Shown: positions 45,418 through 56,561, counted from the first letter of the stretch. The stretch: DNA of 64,000 nucleotides from Apium graveolens (GCF_009905375.1 NW_027417582.1:62001-126000), one strand, 5' to 3'. Program-made: numbers and translations. Notes: generated by a model from the sequence alone, not told the origin.

Positions 45418-45768
45418 ACTTAATGAAGTATATCATGACTTCATTTCCTTTAATAAAATTTCAAAGATTTAATCTATTCAAATCTTGTCTTGTAGTCTCA
45501 TCTATGTGATGAACTGTTGAAAACTCTTTATACTTTGAACAGTGGTAGTTCAAGTAGCTTTATAAATGATATAAGTATAGTGAAGTATTTGGTAACTTCA
45601 TCCCTTATTTTTACTTATATCTAGTAAGTAATTATCTTACACTTGGTAAAAGATTTTAGTAAGTATCCATTTAGATACTTATATTATTGTTATCACTATG
45701 TATTATCTTGCGAGCTGTAAGGCTCACTCTTGCTTTATTTCTTCATCACATAACAACAGTTAGGAAAG

Positions 45769-45870
45769 ATGGCCAGACTCCAGCAGACCCAGCGCAAGCG
45801 CGTGGGAAGCGTCCCGCGTCTTCCCGATGATGTTGTAGCTGCTATAGCTGCAGAGGTAGATCTATTGTAG
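45769..45870 (+). CDS. short LTR ORF with histone H3-like start, 33 codons
   Basis: MARLQQTQRKRVGSVPRLPD then an Ala/Val-rich end, stop TAG at 45868-45870, 289 bp before the LTR end. The first 13 residues share eight positions with the histone H3 N-terminus (M-A-R-..-Q-T-.-R-K-..-G). Upstream is GCTCACTCTTGC, a pyrimidine-rich tract and CAACAG, like a 3' splice acceptor. The same layout precedes the ORF at 52723-52875. Function unknown; it may be a chance or relic similarity. Confidence 0.4.
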   Translation: MARLQQTQRKRVGSVPRLPDDVVAAIAAEVDLL

Positions 45871-46159
45871 ATCAGACCATCTACTTTTGAGAATCAATTA
45901 TGTATAATTATAACTTGTGGCAGATAATGGCAATTAACTGTAAATTTATCAAGTAATCGTTTTGGGTTGTAATAACTTTTAAATTGTGGATTCAAAGACT
46001 TGTACTTATTTTCATCTCTGAGACTATAATGGGTTGTGGTGTGTGTGTTAGTGTGGGGTCACAGCATAAGGTTATTTATTATTAATTAAGTGAAGTGATA
46101 TTGTGGAAAGAAAGACCGTGACGACCCGGATCCCCGACCCCGGATCTGGGGGTGTTACA

Positions 46160-46164
46160 TTGAC
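46160..46164. repeat. target-site duplication TTGAC (right)
   Basis: Matches 42104-42108. Confidence 0.93.
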
Positions 46165-46440
46165 CAAGACATCCTCCACAATACCTCGTGGATTTATAAT
46201 AGAGCGATTGGCCAACTGCAAGGACATATAAATAGGATTTGGATCAGGTAAATCCAACTTCTAGAAGACATACAAGGGCATAAGATTGATGCTAGCTCTC
46301 AAATCACACAAACACTTGTCGAACGACAAGTTTCCAGTAGTACAAAGAATAGTGAAGCTTCCAGGATCTTTAAGCTTCGGAGGCAGCTTCTGTTGCAACA
46401 CAGCACTGCACTCCTCCGTGAGAGCAATGGTCTTTTAGTC
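46160..46440 (-). pseudogene. Athila protease N-terminal part
   Basis: Minus-strand frame: KLKDPGSFTILCTTGNLSFD, CLCDLRASINLMPL, YMSLQLANRSIINPRGIVED, then VLV at the insertion point. The Athila active-site box is normally CDLGASINLMP; here Gly is Arg (DLRA), which should disable it. A stop after LYVF and a small frame change are present. Confidence 0.85.
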
Positions 46441-47659
46441 ATCAAGCTTCACTTTCCGAGAGAGAATGCATTTCAGAAACTTCACATAACTAGGCATCCG
46501 TTCAAGAGCTTCAGTGAAAGGTATATTGATATGAAGTTTCTTGAACACCTACAGAAACTTCTCAAACTGCTTATCCATCTTTTTCTTCTGCAGCCTCTTA
46601 GGAAAGGGAGGTGGAGGATAGATCTGTTTCTCCCATGTATTACCCTCAGGAGGAGTGTGTTCCATAGTAGTCTTCCTTGGTTCCACTTCTACTTCCTTCT
46701 GCACTTCTTCCTCAGTCACAGCTTCATCTTCCGAAACTTGAGATTTTTCGGGATTTGCAACCTTCCCAGACCTCAATGTGATTGCCTTAACCTGCTCTTT
46801 AGCTTCCTTCTTTCCTGGAACTTCTGTGTCACTAGGTAGCGAGCCAGGTTGACGATTCAGCAAGGCATTGGAAATCTGCCCAATTTGATTCTCCAAGGTC
46901 TTAATAGACACTGTTTGGCTCTTGCACATGAGCCTCAACTCCTCCAATTCAGATTTTTTATTAGATTGTTACAGCTGGAGTTTTTGTCTTGGTGCATATT
47001 GTGATTGCTGAAAACCAGGAGGGATGTATTGCTTTACTGCATACTGCTGATAAGGTTGTTGAACCGCATTCTGAGTATTGCTCCAGCTGAAGTTAGGATG
47101 ATTGCGGTTACTGGGATGATATATGGCTGGAGCTAGTTGCTGCGACATCTAAAAGTTGCTCAAAAACTGAGCTGATTCACTAGATATAGCATACTGCTCT
47201 GTCTCATGGGCACCATCACAAAGCTCACAAACACTAGTGATCTGATTAAATCCATTATTAGCCAAAGAATCCACCTTCATCGTCAAAGCCTTAAGTTGAG
47301 CAGCTATAGCAGTAGCTGCATCTACCTCTAGAATTCCTGCTACCTTCCGTTGAGTTAGTCTCTGAGAAGGATTCTAGTATTCATTAGCAGCCATCAGTTC
47401 AATCAATTCATAAGCTTCATTATAGCTTTTAGCCCACAAGGCTCCACCTGATGCTGCATCAAACATGGGTCTAGAAGTTACACCCAAACCATTATAGAAG
47501 CAGTTAATGATCATCTAGTCAGGCATCCCATGGTGAGGACAATTCATGAGCATCTCCTTATATCACTCACAAGCCTCACACAAAGACTCTCCAGACTGCT
47601 GCACAAATTGGGTAAGAGCATTCCTGATTGCAGCTGTCTTCGCCAAAAGAGAGAACTCA
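46441..47659 (-). pseudogene. Athila gag (C-terminal two thirds, cut by CACTA)
   Basis: Reads from the right ALTQFVQQSGESLCEACERY, NCPHHGMPDWMIINCFYNGL, ASGGALWAKSYNEAYELIE, AATAIAAQLKALTMKVDSL, the zinc-finger-like CELCDGAHETEQYA, a Gln-rich stretch, then LENQIGQISNALLNRQPGSL, KAITLRSGK and YPPPPFPKRLQKKKMDKQF. This is the usual Athila gag order. Several stops (for example near 46968 and 47158) interrupt it. It ends at 47659, where a CACTA transposon begins, so the gag N-terminus and 5' LTR are not in view. Confidence 0.88.
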
Positions 47660-47679
47660 CACTACTGGAAAAAAGTCAA

Positions 47680-48015
47680 TATACATCGGTTCTAACCTGA
47701 TGTAAAAAATTTTAAAACCCGATGTCTAGGTAGGTGTAGAGAAAAGTCCTTATTTTTTACATCGGTTGTAGACCGATGTTAAAATGGCTTATCACATCAG
47801 TTTTGCAAACAGAACTGATGTCTGTAACATACTATCACATCAGTTTATAACCGATGTAAATACCCCCATAAAAATGCTGAAATAGACAATAGTTCTCAGG
47901 TGATGTGTTAAAGACTGAAACTGATGTATGTATAGTGCAGAAACATAAGTTTTTATTTTAAAATCAATGTATTATATAGCTTTTAACATCAGTTTTTTCA
48001 CTACCATGTGATGTG
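47680..48015. repeat. CACTA subterminal repeats (ACATCGGTT / AACCGATGT)
   Basis: Several short inverted pairs: ACATCGGTT..AACCTGATGT, ACATCGGTT..GACCGATGT, ACATCAGTTT..AACTGATGT and ACATCAGTTT..AACCGATGT. In En/Spm such motifs bind the TNPA-type protein. Their density near the terminus supports the CACTA call. Confidence 0.75.
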
Positions 48016-48298
48016 TTACATTTAATTATTATGTGCCCAAAAATGTACAAAATAATTATCAAAAATCAAAATCAACATTATATTCAAATTTCCATATATA
48101 TACATATCACCAAACTTTGCAAATACAAAATATTCACCCAAAGTCATAATTCACTAAATCTGCTACTATATCCCAGTAAGGTACCAAATTCACCAAAGCC
48201 GACTAACGAATTTAAAAAAACTGCCCCAACTAATAATATATTACCAAATTCACAAAAACAACCAAATTTTATCCACATCACCAGACAAAGATCCTAAA

Positions 48299-48433
48299 CT
48301 ATCCAAGACCTATTGTTGCAATAGTATGGCCCGGTTGCACCTCCCCGCTTCGAACAACTTCATCCAACGCCAATGGAATATATGCGGTGCTTGTGTCAAA
48401 ATTAAATAAACTGTCTTCATCAATGTCATACGC
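48299..48433 (-). pseudogene. KASIII: KAS III fragment, exon C-terminal piece
   Basis: After an acceptor (CGGCAG) the frame reads AYDIDEDSLFNFD, then TSTAYIPLALDEVVRSGEVQ and PGHTIATIGLG, ending at a TAG. Plant 3-ketoacyl-ACP synthase III (plastid enzyme starting fatty-acid synthesis from acetyl-CoA and malonyl-ACP) has EEDGLFSFD early in one exon and [20 protein letters not shown]...GHTIATAGFG near its end. Here the two are joined, so an internal part including the catalytic His/Asn region is deleted. It is captured sequence inside the CACTA. Confidence 0.8.
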
Positions 48434-48606
48434 CTGCCGTGTAACTATTAAGTCAATATAGTGCAAATATATATTTACCAAATTTATATATCATGTAAAA
48501 AATGAAGTTTTCCTTAGATCAACATTCTAATGAATTACTAATATATATACCAAACTACTATGCCATGACATAACTATTATTAAAAGTGCACAACAATGTA
48601 TGTTAC

Positions 48607-48709
48607 CTGCAGCAGCACTGAACCAGTAGCATATCCAAAGAGGATGCATGTTCCTCTATTAGTCCAATCAAATCATCGCCAATTACAAGAACATTTTTCA
48701 AGATAGGCG
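48607..48709 (-). pseudogene. KASIII: KAS III fragment, middle exon
   Basis: A 103-bp exon bounded by TTTTTGCAG and CAG|GTAAC on the minus strand. It reads PILKNVLVIGDD and, after a frameshift from lost codons, DWTNRGTCILFGYATGSVLLQ, against the KAS III blocks [21 protein letters not shown] and CILFGDAAGAVLVQ. Splice signals are kept, so genomic rather than processed sequence was captured. Confidence 0.8.
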
Positions 48710-48859
48710 CTGCAAAAATTTTAGGTTTGTGATACGTGTTCAAAATAATGTACAATGTGGGATCAAATTATTGACAATTTAATCATTAAAGTATAAGACA
48801 CATTTGAATAATTTTTTATCACAAATCTAGAAAAATCCTACGATTAACCTGAACAAAAA

Positions 48860-48947
48860 AACACTACAAACAACAATAATATCAAAGGCTAGTTGATTAT
48901 TTGAGCAGCCGAGTGCTTGTGGAATTAAAGAATCTGCAGCACCATAC
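48860..48947 (-). pseudogene. KASIII: KAS III fragment, upstream exon
   Basis: YGAADSLIPQALGCSNNQLAF then DIIVVCS corresponds to the KAS III block FGSAPQIQKALGC..NPLAYDITAACSGF, which contains the catalytic Cys (kept as Cys here, in VVCS). It lies in the correct order upstream of the other two exons on the same strand. Exon edges are approximate. Confidence 0.7.
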
Positions 48948-49467
48948 CATTTAATTTCATAAAAAAATTCAACAATATACCAGACTATTCAAACATACTT
49001 CTCGCTCAAGTGCACCCCATATTGATGATATATTCCTGTAAGAGTAAGCTTACATTTATAAATAAGAATTCAAAGTAATAAGCATATTAAGCGCAACCAT
49101 GTATGTTATATCACATATATGATATACACATTTCACTAAAGGAGTATCCAAAAAAATCAATTTATATGGGATAAATAATTTCCAAATCGATATTTTATTT
49201 TAGGATGCACATTTACAGATGGAGTATCTCATACAAATTCAGAAATACATTTTGTAATATGTGCATCCAAAAGCTAAAGTCGACCATCATGTTAAAAATG
49301 GTCCTTTTGTCGAGTTTCACTAAAATATAGTAATTTTGGCTTTGCTTTGTTAGTTTTACTAAACAGTTTCATAAAGATCAGGCACTAACACAATGCTATT
49401 CTGAAAGAAATTTGCTCTACATTTAAAACAAGACTCATTCGGCTAAAATGGAACTATTATTCTATTA
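48948..49467. other. rest of CACTA interior, nothing recognised
   Basis: AT-rich. Possibly further KAS III intron or upstream sequence, but no convincing exon is seen. Confidence 0.35.
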
Positions 49468-49746
49468 TGTGACACCCTCAATCTCGGGGTTAGGAAATGA
49501 GGACCCACACAACCTTAAACTAACAATAAATAAGCATAAACCCCGATTAACTAATAACAGGATCTGACAGGATAAAGTTTGAGACAAGATTACAACTACC
49601 AACCATAATATATAAATTACAACCCAAAATAATACCGAATTTACACAATTGATTCCGACTTGGAACCGACAGATAACTCATTATATCTTTACAACTTTCT
49701 GACTAAGCGCTTGCTCACACATATCCTGTACTACCTACTCTGGCAT

Positions 49747-49815
49747 CTAAAAGCCTACAACACGGTAGGGGCCACCAGGTACGCTCTTACGAGCAGTGCG
49801 CCTTAGTCTGGCCAT
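49747..49815 (-). CDS. short LTR ORF with histone H3-like start, 22 codons
   Basis: MARLRRTARKSVPGG then PYRVVGF and TAG. Against the H3 start (M-A-R-T-K-Q-T-A-R-K-S-T-G-G) the residues M-A-R and T-A-R-K-S and a following GG are shared. It ends 279 bp from the LTR 3' end. On the minus strand it is preceded by ACTCATATACTATGC, a T-rich tract and GGCAG. This is the closest H3 match in the window. Translation is unproven. Confidence 0.4.
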   Translation of the reverse strand: MARLRRTARKSVPGGPYRVVGF

Positions 49816-50869
49816 CCTCTTGCTTAACTGCCATGATTAGAACAAAGCATAGTATATGAGTATAAAACTCAGCAAGTAACTAAATGACAGTTCTATGATG
49901 CAATAAATAATATCTTTTCACAATTACTTTTGGGGCATTCTACTGAAATTCTCTAGGTGGCAGATTTCTATCTTTGGGCTAGGGAAGGTTTATGAAGAGA
50001 TAGTTGGGCTTTCAAGAATCAAGGTTCAAGATAAGGCGAAAGCTGACATTCATCACAAATCATCAACAGGGTCTCAAGGATCTTTCAAATGGAAAGCGAG
50101 AATCTTTTCAACTCTGAGAATCAATTATATGATTTATAACAATATCTGAATAAGAATTAGGGTTCACAAGCTGTATGCTAAACAATATCACAATCAACTC
50201 TTTTCAGAACATTATAAGCCATTTCATTTTCAAAGAAGCAATTTGCTAAAGCAATGTATTCAATATCCTTTATAAAGTGATAGGGAACCCTTGATTGGAC
50301 TACTTTTACTTTTATAAATAATAGGGCGATCAGCTCGTACCGACCTCCATCTGGTCTTTAAGGTACCTATGGCATAATTTCAACCTTAAATTGGACTAGC
50401 CCCGCTAGTCTCTTAATACGAATGGACTAGTTCCACTAGTCTCTTACGTCTCAATCCAATCCATCAGGAATTCATTTGGAAAACCTTTATGCTGGAAAAG
50501 AAAGGTTTTACTAAGTTCATTTTAACATTACCAAGAATATGAAATCATTCAGACTCTTTCAAGTCGAAACTCATTCTTAAGTTCAATTTCAAGAATTCAA
50601 AGTAAGTGAATGAATCAAAGGTAAGCAAAGTTTAATGCTAAGGATCTTGATCAAATGATCACAAGGTATACAAGTTACGGAATTAAAACAGTTCCAAGGA
50701 TTATCATGAAATAAGGTAAACAAAGGAATGAAGGATCATTATGCAAGGGGGTTCATAAAGGTTCTTATAGGGTTTACAAGAATTCAAGGTATTAACAGGT
50801 GATCAGGATATGGATAAAAAGGTTACTATAAGGGTTTGAACAATAATCATATCAAGTCATTACAAAAAA

Positions 50870-51000
50870 ACAATAACAGGATTTCTCAAGAATCAATAAC
50901 TGGTTCACAAAGTACAATAACAGGGTTTCTCAAAAATCAATAACAGGTTCATAAAGTACAATAACAGGGTTTCTGAAGAATCAATAACAGGTTCACAAGT
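50870..51000 (+). repeat. 44-bp tandem repeat, three copies
   Basis: Units ACAATAACAGG..TTCTCAAG, then AATCAATAAC.GGTTCACAAAGT, of 44, 44 and 43 bp, inside the interrupted LTR. Confidence 0.85.
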
Positions 51001-52722
51001 GTTATAAAAGATCAATACTCTATCATGGCATCAATAATATCCTCTCTATAAATAATTTATACAAGTAAGCAGAGTTACTTGCCTGAATTTGCTTTCCTGT
51101 TTCACAAGGATTGTACTACTGCCACCCAGTATACCTTTCCCTTTCCTAGTCCGAATGCCTTCATGTTCCGAATCTACAATCCAACAATTAAACCCTAATT
51201 AGATTCTCACTCGATGTTCCCATAACGCTTAACATTTAACCCTTATCGTAAAACCCTTAGAGTATATGTACTCGATCATACTCATATAGTATGATATGCC
51301 ATTCAGTCGTACTTCAAATCAATTAGTCATCGATTCACATAATAAAGTGTACTTATATACTTTAAACTATGTACTTTAGTAAATAACCTCGATTCGCATG
51401 ACTCAATAACAAGCAACTCAGCCCTTTTCTTTTATCAATAATTCGAACCAAAATCAACAAATAAACCAATTAATCCTTAGTAATTGTACATGCATTTACT
51501 GAGTGAAGTCCTTTAATCAAATTAACCTCTTGTACACCTTTAACCACTTGGCTACAATCTCAAAACCTAATCAAAAATCGAACAACGACATGCAATTATT
51601 GAAATCATGTATAAACTTGAGATCAAGCCTTCACTCATCCTTTTACATTATTCTTAACTTATATCTTTACATGCAATGTTATAATTTAACATGTAATTGA
51701 TACTTCATTCAAAGCCAAATCAAAATCATTTTTATAAATCATTTAATCATAAAATTTGGAACCTACAAGGTTGATCTTTCACCTTAGCACACAATTTGAC
51801 TTAATCTCTTAAAATTTCATCCTATAACCTTAGAATTTTCCCAAAATCAACACATGCAATTATCAATTCATTTCTTTAAACCATCAACTATTCTAATTTC
51901 TCAATATTATCCTAGAACAATCATCCACAACCATTTAAGTCAACAAAAATCAACTCAATAACTTTCGAAATCAGAAACCCATTTGGTTTTAAATAAATCA
52001 CCATATGCAAACACCAAAAATAAGTTTGAGAATACTAGAGTTCAGTTGTAACATCATCACTCACCACCAGTTCACCGGAGTTCATCACCGGTGGCGGTGG
52101 CTTCACGGTGGTGCCCCCACTCGGGGTTTCCAACATTAAACCAACAATTTCTACAACAAATATATACATGCAAACACATATCATCATTCTAAATCATTTG
52201 ACAATCAAAACCCTTTTGTTTTCATAAGAACCGAATCAAAACCACCAAAATCCAACTTTGGATTTTTCAAAAACTTTGGAGATAGCAACATGCATCTATA
52301 TATCTAGATAGATGATGCAAACTCTCACATAATCATGGTCTTACAATCTAAAAATGATGAAGAACAAGGGAAAGATTGAAGAGAGAGAGTACCAAGAGTG
52401 AGAGAGAGAGATGAGAGAATGAGAGAAAAGAGAGAGTTCGGGTGAGGAAAAAGAAAGAAAGGGGGTGGGGTGGGGTTTATGTAACACCCCCAAATCCGGG
52501 GTCGGGGATCCGGATTGTCACGAGTTCCATTTCCCTTAATAACACCCAATCTTAATAAATAATCAACTACTCTGTACTGTGACCCCACAATAAACACACA
52601 CACCACAAATTATAGTCTCAGAGATGAATATCCAAAAATAATCACAAGTCGTTTTATTCCACAATTATATGCCAATACACCTTAAAAAGGTTTCTGAATA
52701 AATTTACATTTCTTTTCCATTA

Positions 52723-52875
52723 TTACAATTCATAAATATACTTAATCTGGTACATCAAAAGTTGAAAGCCTAGCCTATTGGTAGTTCCTACCTCAGCTAC
52801 AGCGACATCAACGCCTATAGGAAACTGCGGAACGTTTCCTATCCGCTCGCGAATTGGGAGCTTGGTCCTATTCAT
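52723..52875 (-). CDS. short LTR ORF, 50 codons, MNRTK start (element F, 3' LTR)
   Basis: MNRTKLPIRERIGNVPQFPI, then VDVAVAEVG and a Tyr-rich end. H3-like positions are M-.-R-T-K-...-R-...-G. Upstream is GCTCACCCTTGC, CTTTCTTCTTTC and CATCAG, then 9 nt to the ATG, the same spacing as at 45769. The downstream block VGSVPRLP/IGNVPQFP is shared with that ORF. The right LTR copy (62377-62529) differs by one residue in the first ten (Leu to Ile). Confidence 0.4.
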   Translation of the reverse strand: MNRTKLPIRERIGNVPQFPIGVDVAVAEVGTTNRLGFQLLMYQIKYIYEL

Positions 52876-54229
52876 CTTGTCTATCTGATGTTGTGTGATG
52901 AAAGAAGAAAGCAAGGGTGAGCAACAAGCCCACCAAAATAATATGTATAGTGATTTACAATATATGAGCATTCTCATAGTACTCATGAAAGTCTTGGTCA
53001 AGAAGAAATGAACCAAGTTGATATCTTAACGCGACCAAGTCGCAAAATATTCAGTATATATGTATATATACTTTTCAAAATCTTGGAAGTCCTCTTCCAT
53101 GCATAATATACACAGAGTTCCAGTTTATAACTGTATAAAAATATCATTGCAAGGTGATCTCATATATTTAACCTTGTCTCAACGTTTTTCTGAAAATCTT
53201 TGTCATGCATAAGATAATCATTTACTAGATATAAGTTTAAAAGATGAAGTTACAAGATACTCCAATATACTTATATCCGAATACTACTTGAACTACCACC
53301 GTTCAAGTTATAATCAGTTTCAAAGTTCATCACCCAGATGAGACTATAAGACTTGAATAGATTCAATCTTTGAAATATCATTATAAATAATGAAGTTACG
53401 AGATACTTCATTAAGTCCTGATATATATATCCATATATATATATATATATCTCATACATTTCCAGAAAATCTCTGTCATGTAAAGTATGAACAGAGTTGT
53501 AATATCCAATGAATTTGGAAAGAAAAGAATTTTGGCATAAACCTGATATCTTGCTGATCAGGCAAAGATACCCATTAAGTAACCTTTTCTACTAGTAGAT
53601 GGATGAATCCACCACCGGTCATCACCCTGGCCACATAAGGACCTTGTGCTGGACCGCCACCCGGCCTCTTACGCGTTGATGGACTGCCACCCAGCCACTT
53701 ACACTTTGATAGACCGTACCCCGGCCTGTCGCTTATGCCGACTCAATTAGATGGGCTTACTTCCCGAACGTTGGGTAAGTAATCAATTCATTTGTTTTCT
53801 CAAAACAGCAACCACGTTGCGAATGTAAAATGCACCACAGAGCTGGATCCCCCAGGTTTTGAGCGAGTATTTAAATCCCCTTTGAAAGGAAGATCTTAAA
53901 TATAAAAAATGAGTTTTGGGGTCCACTCTAACTTTAAAAATCATTTTGAAGCCTCGAAAACATTTTTAAGAATGTTTGGACTACTGCTGATTTATTAAAA
54001 TAAATCAGTCCCGATATATTAGAAAATATCTGAATATTATTATTTAAATAATATTCTCATAAAGATAATCCTTATAAAAATAATCGAAGTAGAAGTTTTA
54101 AAACTTATACTTGAAATGGATATTAAATAACCAAAGATATACTTATATGAAAGTACTATCTTTATTTGAATAATCGAAAATAAGTTTGATTATTGACACC
54201 TTATTCTTTAATAAAATAAAGAATATATT

Positions 54230-54405
54230 TCAGTAATAAGCGGAGTCATAATACCTCGAATGAATATTATAAATAATATTCATTAAATAAAATAAAGGAG
54301 TCATACATCCTCAAATGAATATTCAATTAATAATCAATAAATATAATAAACAGAGTCATAAGTCCTCGAATGAATATTCAAATAATATTCATTAAATAAT
54401 ATAAA
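54230..54405 (-). repeat. ~57-bp AT-rich tandem repeat in element F LTR
   Basis: About three units with GAGTCATA..CCTC(A/G)AATGAATATT. It is the homologue of the array at 44335-44580; copy number differs between LTR copies of the family. Confidence 0.7.
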
Positions 54406-56561
54406 GTTATCGAATAAACCTTATTCGATTAATAGTTTTTAAAACTATAACCATATATATAAATATATATATATATATATAATCTACTCGGGATCCTCGA
54501 CTCCCGGTTTTAGAAAAAGTTTTCACCTTTGGGTCCCTATACTAAGGGTATATGCAAATTACCGCTATTCTCTAGCATAGGTATTATCAACTGAACCAAC
54601 AGATATATATGGCAAGAATACGAAACAGGCATGCATATGTACCATATCACATGCTACAATATATCGCAAGAATTTGCTAATAACAAATATGCATTTATCG
54701 CAAGATCATGCATATACACATATACATCACAACAACAGTTATAACGGGTAGAAAACTTGCCTGAGCGACTGGGGGTTACGAATGGCTCGGGACGAGTCTG
54801 GTAACCTATAAGCAACAAGTAAGTTGGAATTAAACCAAAGTCCCTTGTAAATCTATACTCTAACCAACTCAGACTCTACGCTCGTTTTGCGCTTACTGAT
54901 TCTCTTAAGTCACTCGAGTACCCTCGGCTCCACCATTTTTAATAATTTAACCATTACGAGTTTTAAGGCGATTCCTTCGCGAGTGTCTTACCAACTGCCT
55001 ATTACACCTTACATAATTGTTTCATACTCCAATTAGTCCTTTAAGGTCTTTAACCAAGGTTTCAAAGTAAGGCGAGGGGTAATGGTTCGGTCGCGAAACG
55101 CCGTTACTTAAAACGGTCGTTTCTCCTAAACCGTACATCGGAATCAAACGAACTACATATCAAAATGAAGCTCGTAACATGAAATATCTAATCATGGCAA
55201 TGGTCAAAACTTAGCAGTGAGTTCAAGGGTTCTGATGTTAAGAACAAAAACAGTCTACGGTAAATCGGGCATTACGACGGCTATGTTTACACGATTTCCC
55301 AAATTTAAACCATTCCAAAACAACCACCAATCAACCCCAAATCAATCATACAACCAACATCCATCCAAAACACACTCCAACAGCCCCAACAACTCAATAT
55401 TATAAACTTTATACTACCCTCAAACATGAACTAAAAGCTATACTTAAGTTCATTAACCAATAATCAAGATTTACAACTTCAAACTCATTACAAATCCAAC
55501 CACACTCTAAGTATACCAGGATCATGTTCCTCATGAACTATAACAATCAAAACCATTCCTAATACTCAAAAGTAAAGCTAGGGTTTGAAGTTTTATACCT
55601 TCTTGAAGCTTTTAATCAATGAAAGATCCTTGGAATGCCCATGGAAGCCTTGATCTATGCTTAAGCTACCTTGTCCTTACAAATAAAATCAAGAATCAAA
55701 AATTTGTTCTTGAAAGTTACTATTCACCCTAAACTTTTAGGAATTGATTAACTAGGTAAACCTTGGATTCTTGGATTAAACTTATAGCATAACTAAGTTA
55801 TGAATTATGGAAGCTAAAGAAACAAACCTTATACTTTTTGAAGGTGTGTAGCTTGAGTTTTTGAAAAACTCCTCCTTGTTTTTCTTTCAAAAGCCGAGAG
55901 CAAGATGAAGAAGATGAAAAAAATTTGTGTTTTGCTTTGATTTGTTTTGGTTGGTTGTTTTTAGCTTGCTTTTGGTTAATTACCTTTTTAACCATCAACT
56001 TTGTGTGGTTCTAAATCAACCACACCTCCTTCCCCCTCATGGCATGCTTATGTCACATTTGTTATGTCATCATCCCTTACTTGCCCTCTTCTCATTGGTT
56101 GGGTGACATCATCCCCTCTAATCTCTTTGAGTAGCTTCCTAATTGTTTGCCTAATGACCGCTGATCTGTTATACGGTTCGCTTAACTTTCGTTCTCGTTT
56201 CTCGTTTGAGGGATCATACCCGGGATCTTATTACTTGGGTTCCCTTAACCTTTCTCAATACATTATATTCCTTTTATGATCATCTCTTATAATCCTTGAA
56301 TTTAAATCCTTTTAATCATGTTACCTTATACTCAATTCTTTCCGTATCTAGTGGATTTCCGGGAAAAATCAAAGTGTTCGAATTTGGATTCTGACGATCT
56401 TTACATACACTTATTTATTGTATAGAGTACTAATAATATCCCAAAAGATCAATAACAGAACCCTTACATAGTGTGGCATGAAAAGTTTTCTCATTCAATA
56501 TAATCTGCAAAATCACTATTCATAAGGGTTTCAAAAATTTCCAAAAATTGGGGTTATTACA

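Larger units (their letters stand above)
42109..46159 (+). mobile_element. solo LTR (same family as the 52480 element)
   Basis: 4051 bp, TGTAATAACCCCC...GGGGGTGTTACA, flanked by TTGAC on both sides and sitting inside the Athila protease. Removing it with one TTGAC restores the frame (EDVLV-KVDKLIF). It shares start, end and interior blocks (for example the ...GATCC...CTGTGGTG stretch and (TA)n runs) with the LTR at 52480-56561 in opposite orientation. Minus-strand frames such as 42359-42700 are repeated in that LTR and not taken as genes. Confidence 0.93.
47660..49467 (+). mobile_element. CACTA (En/Spm-type) transposon, one end
   Basis: It starts CACTACTGGAAAAAAG, the terminal-inverted-repeat style of plant CACTA elements, directly after Athila gag (TCA would be the 3-bp duplication). 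Dense subterminal repeats follow. No TNPD-type transposase was recognised; instead the interior carries KAS III fragments, so this end looks like a non-autonomous, gene-carrying copy. The other end is not in the window: at 49468 the element is cut by an LTR retrotransposon. Confidence 0.8.
49468..52479 (-). mobile_element. LTR of another chromovirus-type element, interrupted
   Basis: On the minus strand its 3' end reads CCCCGAGATTGAGGGTGTCACA, the same style as the other LTR ends here. It runs at least 3.0 kb and is then broken by the LTR starting at 52480 (left flank GTTTA). Its beginning is outside the window or beyond that insertion. It cannot be decided whether it is a solo LTR or part of a full element. 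Confidence 0.7.
52480..56561 (-). mobile_element. 3' LTR of chromovirus element F
   Basis: 4082 bp. On the minus strand it starts TGTAATAACCCC and ends GGGGGTGTTACA, and it matches 62134-64000 almost base for base in the shared part. A polypurine tract lies on its internal side. Element F is the youngest-looking of the full elements because its two LTRs are nearly identical in the visible 1.9 kb. Left flank is GTTTA. Confidence 0.93.

Noticed and set aside
46393..46839. 148-codon plus-strand open frame
   Set aside because: Shadow of Athila gag-protease on the minus strand.
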